Shown: positions 24,309 through 31,532, counted from the first letter of the stretch. The stretch is DNA of 42,583 bases from Clostridia bacterium (GCA_017440755.1 JAFSGP010000013.1:1-42583); one strand, 5' to 3'. A program made the numbers and translations. Notes: generated by a model not told the origin, from the sequence alone.

Positions 24309-25586
24309 TTATTCAGCCAGTAATTTCTCAATAGCCGCCAGCTCCGTGCACAGGCAGAACAGCTCCATCGCCACCGCCAGCTCCTCCACCGCGGGGAAGG
24401 AGGGGGCGATGCGGATATTGCGGTCGCGGGGGTCGTTGCCGTAGGGGAAGGTGGCACCGGCAGGAGTCATCACCACGCCCGCTTCTTTCAGCAGTTCCAC
24501 CGTACGCTTGGCACAGCCGTCCATCACGTTAACGCTGACGAAGTAGCCGCCGCGGGGGTGATGCCAGTGGGCGATGCCCAGATTCGCCAGCCGTCCCTCC
24601 AGGGTATCCAGCACCACCTGAAAACGGGGGTGCAGGATAGCGGCATGCAGCTTCATGTGGCGGCGGATACCGTCAATGTCCTTAAAGAACTTCACGTGGC
24701 GCAGCATATTCAGCTTGTCGTGACCAATGGTCTGCACCGTCATACGCTTTTTCACGTCCGCCACGTTAGCGGGGCTGGCGGCCAGCGCCGCCACGCCGCT
24801 ACCGGGGAAGCTGATTTTGGAGGTGGAGGTGAATTCCACCACCATATCCTCGTGCCCATGCTTTTCCAGTTCGGGGAAGATATTCAGCAGGGTGTCCCCC
24901 TCGTCCTCCAGGTGGTGGAGGCAGTAGGCGTTATCCCAAATGATGCGGAAGTCGGGCGCCGCCGGCTGCATCGCCGCCAGACGGCGGACGGTGTCGTCGG
25001 AATAGGTCACGCCGTCGGGGTTGGAGTACATCGGCACGCACCACATACCCTTCACCAGCGGGTCGGCAATCAGCCGCTCAATGGTATCCATGTCGGGACC
25101 GTAGGGGGTCATCTTGACCGGAATCATCTCGATGCCGAAGTACTGGGTCACCGCGAAATGGCGGTCATAGCCGGGGACGGGGCAGAGGAACTTGACCGCT
25201 CCCTGCTCACACCAAGGGGCATGCCCGCAAACACCACGGCTGTAGGCGGTGGCAATATAGTCGAACATCATATTCAGGCTGGAGTTGCCGCCCACGATAA
25301 CCTGCTCCGGCGCCACACCCAAGATGTCGGCAAACAGCGCCTTTATCTCCGGCAGACCGTCCAAGAGACCGTAGTTGCGGGTGTCCATGCCGTTCGCGGC
25401 GCGGTAGCCGTCACGGGCATTGACACAATCCAGCATATCCAGCGTCAGGTCCAACTGCTGTGCGCCCGGCTTGCCGCGGGACATATCCAGCTGCAACCCC
25501 TGGGCCCGATAGGCATCGTATTGCTGACGCAGGCGGCTCTCCCGCTGCACCAGTTTTTCTTTTGACAGTTCTTTCAGTCCGCTCAC
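24309..25586 (-). CDS. PLP-dependent aminotransferase, class I/II fold
   Basis: 425 residues. SRGKPGAQQLDLTLDML near the N-terminus, NYGLLDGLPEIKALFADILG, GGNSSLNMM and the PLP-lysine segment STSKISFPGSGVA, plus RNIRIAPSFP at the C-terminus, place it in the PF12897-type group often annotated as alanine-glyoxylate or aspartate aminotransferase-like. The amino-acid substrate is not determined. The start is uncertain: the frame extends to 25655, but that region holds the promoter, so GTG at 25586 (MSGLKELSKE, weak GGGAAAGG upstream) is preferred. Confidence 0.85.
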   Translation of the reverse strand: MSGLKELSKEKLVQRESRLRQQYDAYRAQGLQLDMSRGKPGAQQLDLTLDMLDCVNARDGYRAANGMDTRNYGLLDGLPEIKALFADILGVAPEQVIVGGNSSLNMMFDYIATAYSRGVCGHAPWCEQGAVKFLCPVPGYDRHFAVTQYFGIEMIPVKMTPYGPDMDTIERLIADPLVKGMWCVPMYSNPDGVTYSDDTVRRLAAMQPAAPDFRIIWDNAYCLHHLEDEGDTLLNIFPELEKHGHEDMVVEFTSTSKISFPGSGVAALAASPANVADVKKRMTVQTIGHDKLNMLRHVKFFKDIDGIRRHMKLHAAILHPRFQVVLDTLEGRLANLGIAHWHHPRGGYFVSVNVMDGCAKRTVELLKEAGVVMTPAGATFPYGNDPRDRNIRIAPSFPAVEELAVAMELFCLCTELAAIEKLLAE

Positions 25587-25626
25587 TTCGGCACGACCTT
25601 TCCCATAAGGATTCACATTAGGTTGT

Positions 25627-25655
25627 ATTATACTATACTCCTCCCCGTTTTGCAA
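25627..25655 (-). promoter_or_regulatory. Promoter of the aminotransferase gene
   Basis: On the minus strand TTGCAA (25650-25655), 17-bp spacer and TATAAT (25627-25632). It excludes starts upstream of ~25620. Confidence 0.82.
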
Positions 25656-25760
25656 GTCTAAATTTCAATTCTTGCAAAGTTTTTCATTTTTGACCAGTAT
25701 ACACCCTGCTTTTTGCATATTTTCGTATAAGAAAACAGCAAAAAAGGCTTTTCGGTCCTA

Positions 25761-25808
25761 GTTTGCCCCGTCCCACTCCCTTTCCCGCGGGCAAACCAAA
25801 CTTTTTTT
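25761..25808 (+). other. Hairpin followed by T-run with no gene before it
   Basis: GTTTGCCC (25761-25768) pairs with GGGCAAAC (25789-25796) across a C-rich 20-nt loop, and CAAACTTTTTTTG follows. It resembles a plus-strand terminator, but the only upstream gene is divergent. It may block antisense read-through into the tRNA gene. Confidence 0.35.
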
Positions 25809-25818
25809 GCTTTTTCTC

Positions 25819-25847
25819 TTGACAAGTGGGCGAATTTAGGCTATAAT
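25819..25847 (+). promoter_or_regulatory. Consensus promoter of tRNA-Val
   Basis: Perfect TTGACA (25819-25824), 17-bp spacer and TATAAT (25842-25847), about 15 bp before the likely transcript start of the tRNA precursor. Confidence 0.93.
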
Positions 25848-25867
25848 GCCACTTGCAATTGCGATAT

Positions 25868-25943
25868 GGACAATTAGCTCAGCTGGTAGAGCATCCGCTT
25901 GACGTGCGGAGGGTCAGCGGTTCGAGTCCGTTATTGTCCACCA
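25868..25943 (+). tRNA. tRNA-Val (anticodon GAC)
   Basis: A 76-nt cloverleaf including an encoded CCA end. The acceptor GGACAAT pairs with ATTGTCC; the D-arm is TAGCTCAGCTGGTAGAGCA. The anticodon stem TCCGC/GCGGA encloses the loop TTGACGT, so the anticodon is GAC (reads GUC/GUU, valine). The T-arm contains GGTTCGAGTCC. It has its own consensus promoter and a long terminator. The hairpin array begins directly after that terminator. Confidence 0.97.
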
Positions 25944-25946
25944 ACA

Positions 25947-25987
25947 AAAAAAGCCTAATTTGTCTACCAGACAAATTAGGCTTTTTT
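25947..25987 (+). terminator. Terminator of tRNA-Val
   Basis: A 19-bp perfect stem (25947-25965 with 25969-25987) with the 3-nt loop ACC and a six-T tail, unusually long and immediately after the tRNA. Confidence 0.92.
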
Positions 25988-25988
25988 G

Positions 25989-26153
25989 AATGATGTTTGC
26001 CTGCGGCAAATGATGTCGCTTCGCTAATGATGACGGCTACGCCTAATGATGTCGCTTCGCTAATGTGTTGGGCAAACATCGCATCGTTGCGACAAATGGA
26101 GCAACATCATTATGCGAAGCATAACATCATATCACCGAAGGTGATGCATCATT
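25989..26153. repeat. 165-bp array of short hairpins with GNA-type triloops and ATGATG/CATCAT spacers
   Basis: Hairpins in order: TTTGCC-TGC-GGCAAA (25996-26010); imperfect GC-TTC-GC (26018-26024); GGC-TAC-GCC (26035-26043); a second GC-TTC-GC (26054-26060); TCGCA-TCGT-TGCGA (26079-26092); TTATGC-GAA-GCATAA (26110-26124); ATCACC-GAA-GGTGAT (26131-26145). Spacers read ATGATG in the left half and CATCAT in the right half. The ends are AATGATG (25989) and CATCATT (26147-26153). A 21-bp direct repeat (26009-26029 and 26045-26065) and a 10-bp inverted repeat (25992-26001 with 26071-26080) are included. Read on the minus strand, the left triloops become GCA, GAA, GTA, GAA; the right ones are GAA on the plus strand. 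Confidence 0.85.
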
Positions 26154-26180
26154 GAAATGTGTTGCGTTTTATGGTATAAT
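26152..26180 (+). promoter_or_regulatory. Promoter of the four-helix-bundle cassette, fused to the array end
   Basis: TTGAAA (26152-26157) overlaps the last two bases of the array; 17-bp spacer ending TGG; TATAAT (26175-26180). Confidence 0.82.
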
Positions 26181-26202
26181 CATTGAAAAGGAGGCGATTA
26201 TT

Positions 26203-26556
26203 ATGAAAGAAAATAGGCTTGCCGAGCTTTCTATGGAATTCTCTGTTGATATAATTGAATTGGTAAAATATTTAAAATCCACCAAAGAATCTATCATTTC
26301 GAATCAAATCGGCAGAAGTGGAACAAGCATTGGTGCCAACATCCACGAAGCTCAGTATGCCCAAGGTAAGAAAGACTTTATTTCCAAGCTCGAAATCGCC
26401 TTAAAAGAAGCAAGTGAAACCGGATATTGGCTCGAATTGTTACGCAGGACGAATTATATCGATGAACAATCGTATAAATCGCTCTCTGCAAAGTGTACAT
26501 CTTTGCGAGTAATGCTGATCGCATCATGCCGTACCGCAAAGGAGAAACCGCAATGA
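26203..26556 (+). CDS. Four-helix-bundle protein (S23 / avd-like, TIGR02436)
   Basis: 117 residues, nearly all helical. The family core is visible: LVKYLKSTKESIISNQIGRSGTSIGANIHEA and KKDFISKLEIALKEASETGYWLELL. Relatives include the proteins encoded by 23S rRNA intervening sequences and the Avd accessory protein of diversity-generating retroelements; no reverse transcriptase or variable repeat is present here. A basic RNA- or DNA-binding role is plausible but unproven. AAGGAGG lies 8 nt before ATG 26203. Base composition is clearly AT-richer than neighbouring core genes, suggesting transfer. The stop overlaps the next start (ATGA). Confidence 0.92.
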   Translation: MKENRLAELSMEFSVDIIELVKYLKSTKESIISNQIGRSGTSIGANIHEAQYAQGKKDFISKLEIALKEASETGYWLELLRRTNYIDEQSYKSLSAKCTSLRVMLIASCRTAKEKPQ

Positions 26557-27065
26557 TTATTCTAATCACAGGGGCGTCCCACACGGGAAAAACCGCACTG
26601 GCACAACGGTTGCTCGAAAAATACAAGTACCCCTATCTTTCTATAGACCATTTAAAAATGGGGCTCATACGCAGCGGTAACACGGCGCTAACCCCAACAG
26701 ACGATGCAGCACTGACCGCCTATTTATGGCCAATCGTCCGTGAAATGATAAAAACCGCTATCGAAAATAAGCAGAACCTGATTGTGGAAGGATGCTACAT
26801 CCCCTACGACTGGCAACAGGATTTCGAAACCGACTATCTTGAATATATCCGCTATTACTGCCTCGTGATGAGCGAGACATATATCCGAAAGCACTTTGCG
26901 GACATCAAGAAGTACGCAAACGTCATCGAAAACCGCCTGGACGATGCATGGTGCACCATGGAAAGCGTACTGGCGGACAATGCGCAGGTGTTCGAGCTCG
27001 CCCAAAGGCATAGAGTTCCCTATTTGCTTATTGATGACAAGTACGAGATCAATATAGATTTGTAA
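26553..27065 (+). CDS. P-loop NTPase, small kinase-like, function unknown
   Basis: 170 residues. The Walker A GASHTGKT (7-14) opens the protein; YLSIDHLKMGLIRSG (~30-44) resembles the nucleotide/acceptor region of small-molecule kinases, and NLIVEGCYIP is a Walker-B-like strand. Homologues are commonly labelled adenylate kinase or 2-phosphoglycerate kinase without proof; the canonical adenylate-kinase LID is not seen. The start shares ATGA with the four-helix gene stop, and AAAGGAG is upstream, so translation is coupled. AT-rich like its neighbour. Confidence 0.75.
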   Translation: MIILITGASHTGKTALAQRLLEKYKYPYLSIDHLKMGLIRSGNTALTPTDDAALTAYLWPIVREMIKTAIENKQNLIVEGCYIPYDWQQDFETDYLEYIRYYCLVMSETYIRKHFADIKKYANVIENRLDDAWCTMESVLADNAQVFELAQRHRVPYLLIDDKYEINIDL

Positions 27066-27120
27066 AGCGAAACAATCGGTATACAGTCCGTTCAATAAAA
27101 GCGTTGAAAGGAATACTGTT

Positions 27121-27450
27121 ATGGTAGGCTATATTGTCACTTTTCTGGTTGGCGTTCTTTGTGTTGCACTTGGCATTTCAAATATGCGAGGGAATATTTC
27201 GTCCCTACATTCCTATCACACGCACCGTGTTTCTGAGGAAGACAGAATCCCCTTTGGAAAGCAAGTGGGCTTGGGCACCGTTCTTGTGGGCATCGGTATA
27301 CTCCTGTTCAGCATTCTGTCTGCCGTAACCCTATATACCGAAAACGACGTCTTTGCGTTGGTTGGCACCGCTCTTTTGCTTATTGGTATTATCGTAGGGC
27401 TTATTATAAGCTGCAAGGCTATGATTAAATATAACAAAGGCATATTCTAA
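27121..27450 (+). CDS. Small membrane protein with three transmembrane helices, unknown
   Basis: 109 residues: helix 1 at ~1-20, a polar loop containing SYHTHRVSEEDRIPFG, helix 2 at ~48-70 (VGLGTVLVGIGILLFSIL) and helix 3 at ~78-98. The loop-helix pattern is similar to small DUF3784-type proteins, but the match is not certain. AAAGGA precedes ATG 27121, 55 bp after the P-loop gene. A terminator follows, so it closes the cassette that starts at 26152. Confidence 0.7.
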   Translation: MVGYIVTFLVGVLCVALGISNMRGNISSLHSYHTHRVSEEDRIPFGKQVGLGTVLVGIGILLFSILSAVTLYTENDVFALVGTALLLIGIIVGLIISCKAMIKYNKGIF

Positions 27451-27469
27451 CCGTTAAATCCCGCATCCC

Positions 27470-27497
27470 GCCCACCTGCACAGGTGGGCTTTTTTTG
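27470..27497 (+). terminator. Terminator of the four-helix-bundle cassette
   Basis: A 9-bp stem GCCCACCTG / CAGGTGGGC (27470-27478 with 27481-27489) and eight T. Confidence 0.92.
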
Positions 27498-27507
27498 GGA
27501 GGAAGCA

Positions 27508-27536
27508 TTGACCCGCGGGCGGTTTTGTGCTACACT
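27508..27536 (+). promoter_or_regulatory. Promoter of the acyltransferase-like gene
   Basis: TTGACC (27508-27513), 17-bp spacer ending TGC (extended -10), TACACT (27531-27536). Confidence 0.8.
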
Positions 27537-27558
27537 TTTTCTCTGAGGGGGGATACCT

Positions 27559-28341
27559 GTGCAATTCTTCATCAACGAGATTTTGGAGGACGAGGCGGTC
27601 CGTGAGCTCCTGCGAAGCAACCCCGCTGTGGCGGAGGAAGGGCGGCAGATCGCCCGTCGCATCGAGGGCGGCGAGCGGATCATTCCGCCTATGGGATTGC
27701 TACCCCTTTTTGTGCTGGCTCATCTGGCGGATTATGCACTGGAGAGAAACGCTGCTCGCGGTATCCCTCGAGAAATCACAGTGGCAACCCTGAAAGACGT
27801 GAACATCTGGCTCGCCAACTACGACGCCCAATACGGCGGCATCGGGCTGGCGGAGTTTCCTTGGCTAGTCCGCCACTATACGGGGAATATGTTCCGCTTG
27901 GGGCGGCTGCAATTCTGCCTGAAAGCGCCGCTGGCGGGTATGCCCTCCGCGAAGGTGGCTATTGAAACACATATACCCCAAGGTGAGCCGCTGGACGTGG
28001 ACGCCTGCCTCGCCTCCTTCGCACAGGCGAAGGACTTTTTTGCCACCCACTTCCCCGCTGACGAACCCACCTATTTCATGTGCGATTCTTGGCTGTTATG
28101 CCCCGATCTGGTGCGGGTAGCGGCGGAAAATTCCAATGTCGTGCAGTTTATGCGGCTGTGGACCCCTGTCCCCTTTCCCGCCGACAACAGCGCACAGGCT
28201 ATCGAGCGGGTGTTCGGCTTCGGCTTTTCCCCGGAGCGGCTGGCAGAGGCACCCGAAACCACCGGTCTGCAACGGCGGCTCAAGGCCTACCTGCTCGGCG
28301 GCGGCTCCTTAAACATCTCCGCCGGCTACCGTCCGTTATAA
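27559..28341 (+). CDS. Acyltransferase-like protein (NAT_N / GNAT_C domains)
   Basis: 260 residues. The order of an N-terminal helical segment, the central IWLANYDAQYGGIGLAEFPWLVRHYTGNMFRLGRLQF and the C-terminal FMCDSWLLCPDLVRVAAENSNVVQFMRLW matches a Clostridia family annotated as acyltransferase domain-containing (PF18082/PF18164). Substrate unknown; cytoplasmic. GTG at 27559 has GAGGGGGG upstream. It has its own promoter and terminator and is therefore monocistronic. Confidence 0.7.
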   Translation: MQFFINEILEDEAVRELLRSNPAVAEEGRQIARRIEGGERIIPPMGLLPLFVLAHLADYALERNAARGIPREITVATLKDVNIWLANYDAQYGGIGLAEFPWLVRHYTGNMFRLGRLQFCLKAPLAGMPSAKVAIETHIPQGEPLDVDACLASFAQAKDFFATHFPADEPTYFMCDSWLLCPDLVRVAAENSNVVQFMRLWTPVPFPADNSAQAIERVFGFGFSPERLAEAPETTGLQRRLKAYLLGGGSLNISAGYRPL

Positions 28342-28348
28342 CCTTTCC

Positions 28349-28374
28349 GCCCACCCAAACGGGTGGGCTTTTTT
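28349..28374 (+). terminator. Terminator of the acyltransferase-like gene
   Basis: An 8-bp GC stem GCCCACCC / GGGTGGGC (28349-28356 with 28361-28368) with a 4-nt loop and six T. Confidence 0.92.
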
Positions 28375-28385
28375 GCGGGAAAATG

Positions 28386-28414
28386 TTGACTTGGTAGGAG
28401 GATTGTGCTACAAT
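28386..28414 (+). promoter_or_regulatory. Promoter of the DUF554 / PQ-loop operon
   Basis: TTGACT (28386-28391), 17-bp spacer ending TGC, TACAAT (28409-28414). Confidence 0.85.
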
Positions 28415-28446
28415 TTTTGACAACGCAAAAGGAAGAAGGCATATCT

Positions 28447-29175
28447 ATGGGTATTTTCTCTGCCCTCACCGGCACGCTGGTGAATGTGGGCACGGTGCTG
28501 CTGGGCAGTATCGTGGGGCTGTGCCTCGGCAAAGGGCTACCCGACCGCATCGGCAAGGCGTTGCTGGCGGCACTGGGCTTCTGCACGCTGTATATCGGTG
28601 TCACAGGCTGTCTGGACGGGCGCAACACCTTGGTGATTATCCTGTCCTTGGTCATCGGCACCGCCATCGGCGAGGGGATCGACCTGGACCGTCACATCAA
28701 CCGCTTGGGTGAGTTTTTTGAAAAGAAATTCAGCCACGACGGCAAGGTGTCCATCGCCCAGGGCTTCGTCACCGCCAGTCTGGTTTTCTGTGTAGGCGCG
28801 ATGACCATCGTAGGGTCGCTCAACAGCGGGCTGACCGGCGACCACACCATGCTGTACGCCAAGGCATGCCTCGATCTCATCTCTGCCACCGTGTTTGCCT
28901 CCACCCTGGGGCTGGGGGTCACCCTCTCCGCCGCCTTCGTGCTGGTGCTGCAGGGCGGCATCGCCCTGCTGGCGCATCTGGTGGCGCCGCTGCTCAGCGC
29001 GGCGGTCATCGCCGATATGACGGCGGTGGGTTCCATTCTCATTATCGGGCTGGGGCTTAACCTGTTAGGGGTTGCCAAACTAAAGATTATGAACTTCGTC
29101 CCCGCTATCTTTCTGCCCCTTGCGCTGTGTCCGCTGTATGACCTGATTGCCGGTTGGTTGGCCGGCTTGGTATAA
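28447..29175 (+). CDS. DUF554 family membrane protein (YdfK/YqgA-like)
   Basis: 242 residues, about seven hydrophobic segments. The start MGIFSALTGTLVNVGTVLLGSIVGL and the segments ALGFCTLYIGVTGCLDG and FCVGAMTIVGSLNSGLTGDHTMLYAKACLD are hallmark DUF554. It is an inner-membrane protein, probably a transporter or channel of unknown substrate. ATG 28447 is chosen over an in-frame upstream start that lies in the promoter. Followed after 19 bp by the PQ-loop protein. Confidence 0.9.
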   Translation: MGIFSALTGTLVNVGTVLLGSIVGLCLGKGLPDRIGKALLAALGFCTLYIGVTGCLDGRNTLVIILSLVIGTAIGEGIDLDRHINRLGEFFEKKFSHDGKVSIAQGFVTASLVFCVGAMTIVGSLNSGLTGDHTMLYAKACLDLISATVFASTLGLGVTLSAAFVLVLQGGIALLAHLVAPLLSAAVIADMTAVGSILIIGLGLNLLGVAKLKIMNFVPAIFLPLALCPLYDLIAGWLAGLV

Positions 29176-29194
29176 AATAAGGAGAGTGTTCAAA

Positions 29195-29488
29195 ATGAGT
29201 GAAATTCTGGAAATCATTATGATCGTGCTGTTCGGCTGTTCTTGGCCCAACAACATCATCACCAGCCTGCGTAACAAGTCCACCAAGGGCAAGAGCCTAG
29301 CGTTCCTGCTGCTCATCGACATCGGTTACGTGTGCGGCATCGTCAGCAAGTTCATCTCCCCCACCTTCAACTGGGCGACCAAGTGGTACGTGGTGTTCTT
29401 CTACATTCTCAACTTCGTGATGGTTACCATCGACCTGTGCCTGTACTTCTACTACCGCAGCAAGGAAAAAGCGGCAGCAAAAGAATAA
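29195..29488 (+). CDS. PQ-loop / SemiSWEET-like three-helix membrane protein
   Basis: 97 residues with three membrane helices. The segment FGCSWPNNIITSLRNKSTKGKS resembles the PQ-loop signature (Pro-Gln ... R-x-KST-x-G-x-S) with PN in place of PQ. SemiSWEETs of this size act as dimers and move sugars; the substrate here is unknown. AAGGAG precedes ATG 29195. Co-transcribed with the DUF554 gene. Confidence 0.72.
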   Translation: MSEILEIIMIVLFGCSWPNNIITSLRNKSTKGKSLAFLLLIDIGYVCGIVSKFISPTFNWATKWYVVFFYILNFVMVTIDLCLYFYYRSKEKAAAKE

Positions 29489-29495
29489 ATTAAAG

Positions 29496-29527
29496 AAAAA
29501 CGACCTGTCGGTTGACAGGTCGTTTTT
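29496..29527. terminator. Bidirectional terminator between PQ-loop gene and alcohol dehydrogenase
   Basis: A 14-bp stem AAAAACGACCTGTC / GACAGGTCGTTTTT (29496-29509 with 29514-29527) between two convergent genes. Confidence 0.92.
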
Positions 29528-29535
29528 TGTTATCC

Positions 29536-30690
29536 TTATTTTGCACCCCGACCGTAGTAAATCCGCTTCATCAGGTCCACCATCTGGGACTTGGTGATGG
29601 TGCGGGGGTTGGTGGCGGTGCATTTATCCTTGACAGCGATCTCCGCCATCTCGGACACCATATCGAGGAACTGCTTTTCGTCCACGCCCGCTTCTTTCAG
29701 CGTGGCGGGAATCTCCAGCTCCTTATTCATCTTATTAATAGCAACGGTGAGATTACGCACCGCCTGGGGTCCCACGTAGGTGCCGGGGTTGATGATAATA
29801 CCGATGTGGGCATAAATCTTCGCCGCCCGATTGTCCGTCTGGAACTGCTTTTCGTACATGTGGGAGTTGAATTCGATGACGTAGGGCAGCACAATGGCAT
29901 TCGCGCGCCCGTGGGGAATGCCGAGGCGCGCGCCCAGCACGTGGGCAATGGAGTGGTTGATGCCGAGAGAGGCATGGTTAAACGCCACGCCCGCCAGAGT
30001 GGCGGCATTGTGCATATGCTCGCGCGCCTCCATATCCTCCCCCTGCCGATAGGCGCGGGGCAGATAGTCGCGCACCAGACGAATCGCCTTCTCCGCCAAT
30101 GCGTCGGAAAAATCGGTGGCCAGCGTGGACACGTTGGCCTCGATGGCATGGGTAAGCACGTCCATACCCGTATCCGCCGTCACGCGAGGCGGTACACTAC
30201 GCACCAGAGTGGGGTCGAGAATGGCAATACGGGGCAACAGCTTATCGTCCAGCAGCGGATATTTAATGTGGGTTTCGGAATCGGTGATGACCGCAAAGTT
30301 GGTCACCTCGCTGCCGGTACCGCTGGTGGTGGGCGCCACAATACACAGCGGTTTGGGCGCATCGGTAATCTGCTGATACATATAACTAATTGCCTTCGCC
30401 GCGTCAATGGCGGAGCCACCGCCCATTGCCATTACCGCGTCCGGCTTTTTCTCCAGAATCCAGCTGACCCCCTGCCCCACCAAGTTGGTGCTGGGGTCGG
30501 GTGTGATGTCAGAGAAAACGTGGCAGGTCGCCCCCATTCCCTCCAGCACCGACACAGGCTTTTTAATCATTCCCGACTCCACCACAAAGGGGTCGCAGAT
30601 GATGCAAATCGTGCGAATGGGATAGTTCTTTAGATTCTCAAAAGCCGACTCGCCGGTATAGATTTTTGTAGGCACGTAAAAGCCGCTCAT
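29536..30690 (-). CDS. Iron-containing (group III) alcohol dehydrogenase
   Basis: 384 residues. The NAD(P) motif GGGSAIDAAKAI lies near residue 95. Metal ligands come from DVLTHAIEA (Asp, His), FNHASLGINHSIAHVLG and IPHGRANA (His). The family reduces aldehydes and oxidises alcohols in fermentation (butanol, 1,3-propanediol or ethanol type); exact substrate not assigned. ATG 30690 follows GGAGGCGACAGCG; the upstream TTG at 30705 overlaps the SD. Confidence 0.95.
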   Translation of the reverse strand: MSGFYVPTKIYTGESAFENLKNYPIRTICIICDPFVVESGMIKKPVSVLEGMGATCHVFSDITPDPSTNLVGQGVSWILEKKPDAVMAMGGGSAIDAAKAISYMYQQITDAPKPLCIVAPTTSGTGSEVTNFAVITDSETHIKYPLLDDKLLPRIAILDPTLVRSVPPRVTADTGMDVLTHAIEANVSTLATDFSDALAEKAIRLVRDYLPRAYRQGEDMEAREHMHNAATLAGVAFNHASLGINHSIAHVLGARLGIPHGRANAIVLPYVIEFNSHMYEKQFQTDNRAAKIYAHIGIIINPGTYVGPQAVRNLTVAINKMNKELEIPATLKEAGVDEKQFLDMVSEMAEIAVKDKCTATNPRTITKSQMVDLMKRIYYGRGAK

Positions 30691-30724
30691 CGCTGTCGCC
30701 TCCAAGAGGAATTACATTGAAACC

Positions 30725-30753
30725 AGTATATCACTATTTTCCTGTTTTGTCAC
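30725..30753 (-). promoter_or_regulatory. Promoter of the alcohol dehydrogenase gene
   Basis: On the minus strand GTGACA (30748-30753), 17-bp spacer and TATACT (30725-30730), located between the TatD stop and the dehydrogenase. Confidence 0.75.
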
Positions 30754-30758
30754 TATTT

Positions 30759-31532
30759 TTATAAAATTTTTACGTCAAATAGCCGCGCGGCGTTGTCCCA
30801 GGTGGTCTGCAGCAGCTCCTCCGCGGTGACACCACGCAATTCGGCAATGCGTGCCGCCGTATGAGCTATGAGGGAGGAGTCGCACCGCCGTCCTCGATAG
30901 GGCTCCGGCGCCATATAGGGAGCGTCTGTCTCCAACAACAGGCGGTCGGCGGGCACCGCCGCCGCCACCGCGGCGGGACGGCGGGCATTCTTAAAGGTGG
31001 TGACACCACCCAGCCCGATATACATGCCCAGGTCCACAACCGCCCGCATCATCTCCACGCTACCGGAGAAACAATGCACCACGCCCGTCGGTCGGTACTC
31101 GCTAAGCAGCCGCAGAGTATCCTCATGGGCATCGCGGTCGTGGACGATGACAGGCAACCCTTTTTCTGCCGCCAACTCCAACTGGCGGCGGAACAGGTCC
31201 AGCTGCACCTCGCGGGGCGCCGCGTCCTCATAGTGATAGTCCAGCCCAATCTCCCCCACCCCGCAAACCAGCGGGTGGTTGCACAGCTCCGCCAGCTGAT
31301 CCAGCCAGTCCGCCTGCTCCCGATCGGCAAATTCGGGGTGAATGCCCACCGCCACCCGCATATAGGGATAGCGTGCCGCCATATCCAACCCGCGGCGGGC
31401 GGAATCGGGGTCGGTAGCGGCATGGATCACCGCCCCTACCCCCAACGCGGGCAGACGGGACAGCAGCTCGTCCCTGTCCGCGTCAAAGGCGGTGTCGTCA
31501 TAGTGGGCATGGGAATCAAAAATCTGTGCCAT
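30759..31532 (-). CDS. tatD: TatD family metal-dependent hydrolase/deoxyribonuclease
   Basis: 257 residues with the amidohydrolase-fold motifs FDSHAHYDD (N-terminal H-x-H), GEIGLDYH, HDRDAH, VVHCFSG and LLETDAPYMAP. TatD/YcfH enzymes are divalent-metal DNases or general phosphoesterases. ATG 31532 has GGAGG 6 nt upstream. The gene begins only 24 bp beyond the HPr terminator and shows no separate promoter, so expression may rely on incomplete termination. Confidence 0.93.
   Translation of the reverse strand: MAQIFDSHAHYDDTAFDADRDELLSRLPALGVGAVIHAATDPDSARRGLDMAARYPYMRVAVGIHPEFADREQADWLDQLAELCNHPLVCGVGEIGLDYHYEDAAPREVQLDLFRRQLELAAEKGLPVIVHDRDAHEDTLRLLSEYRPTGVVHCFSGSVEMMRAVVDLGMYIGLGGVTTFKNARRPAAVAAAVPADRLLLETDAPYMAPEPYRGRRCDSSLIAHTAARIAELRGVTAEELLQTTWDNAARLFDVKIL

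Noticed and set aside
25868..25987. tRNA 3'-end attachment site with integrated prophage
   Set aside because: No integrase gene and no direct repeat of the tRNA 3' end was found in the downstream 4 kb.
25989..26153. CRISPR array
   Set aside because: Units are contiguous hairpins of varied sequence without unique spacers of constant length, and there are no cas genes.
26203..26556. Diversity-generating retroelement accessory protein (Avd)
   Set aside because: No reverse transcriptase, template repeat or variable repeat occurs nearby; only the fold family is shared.
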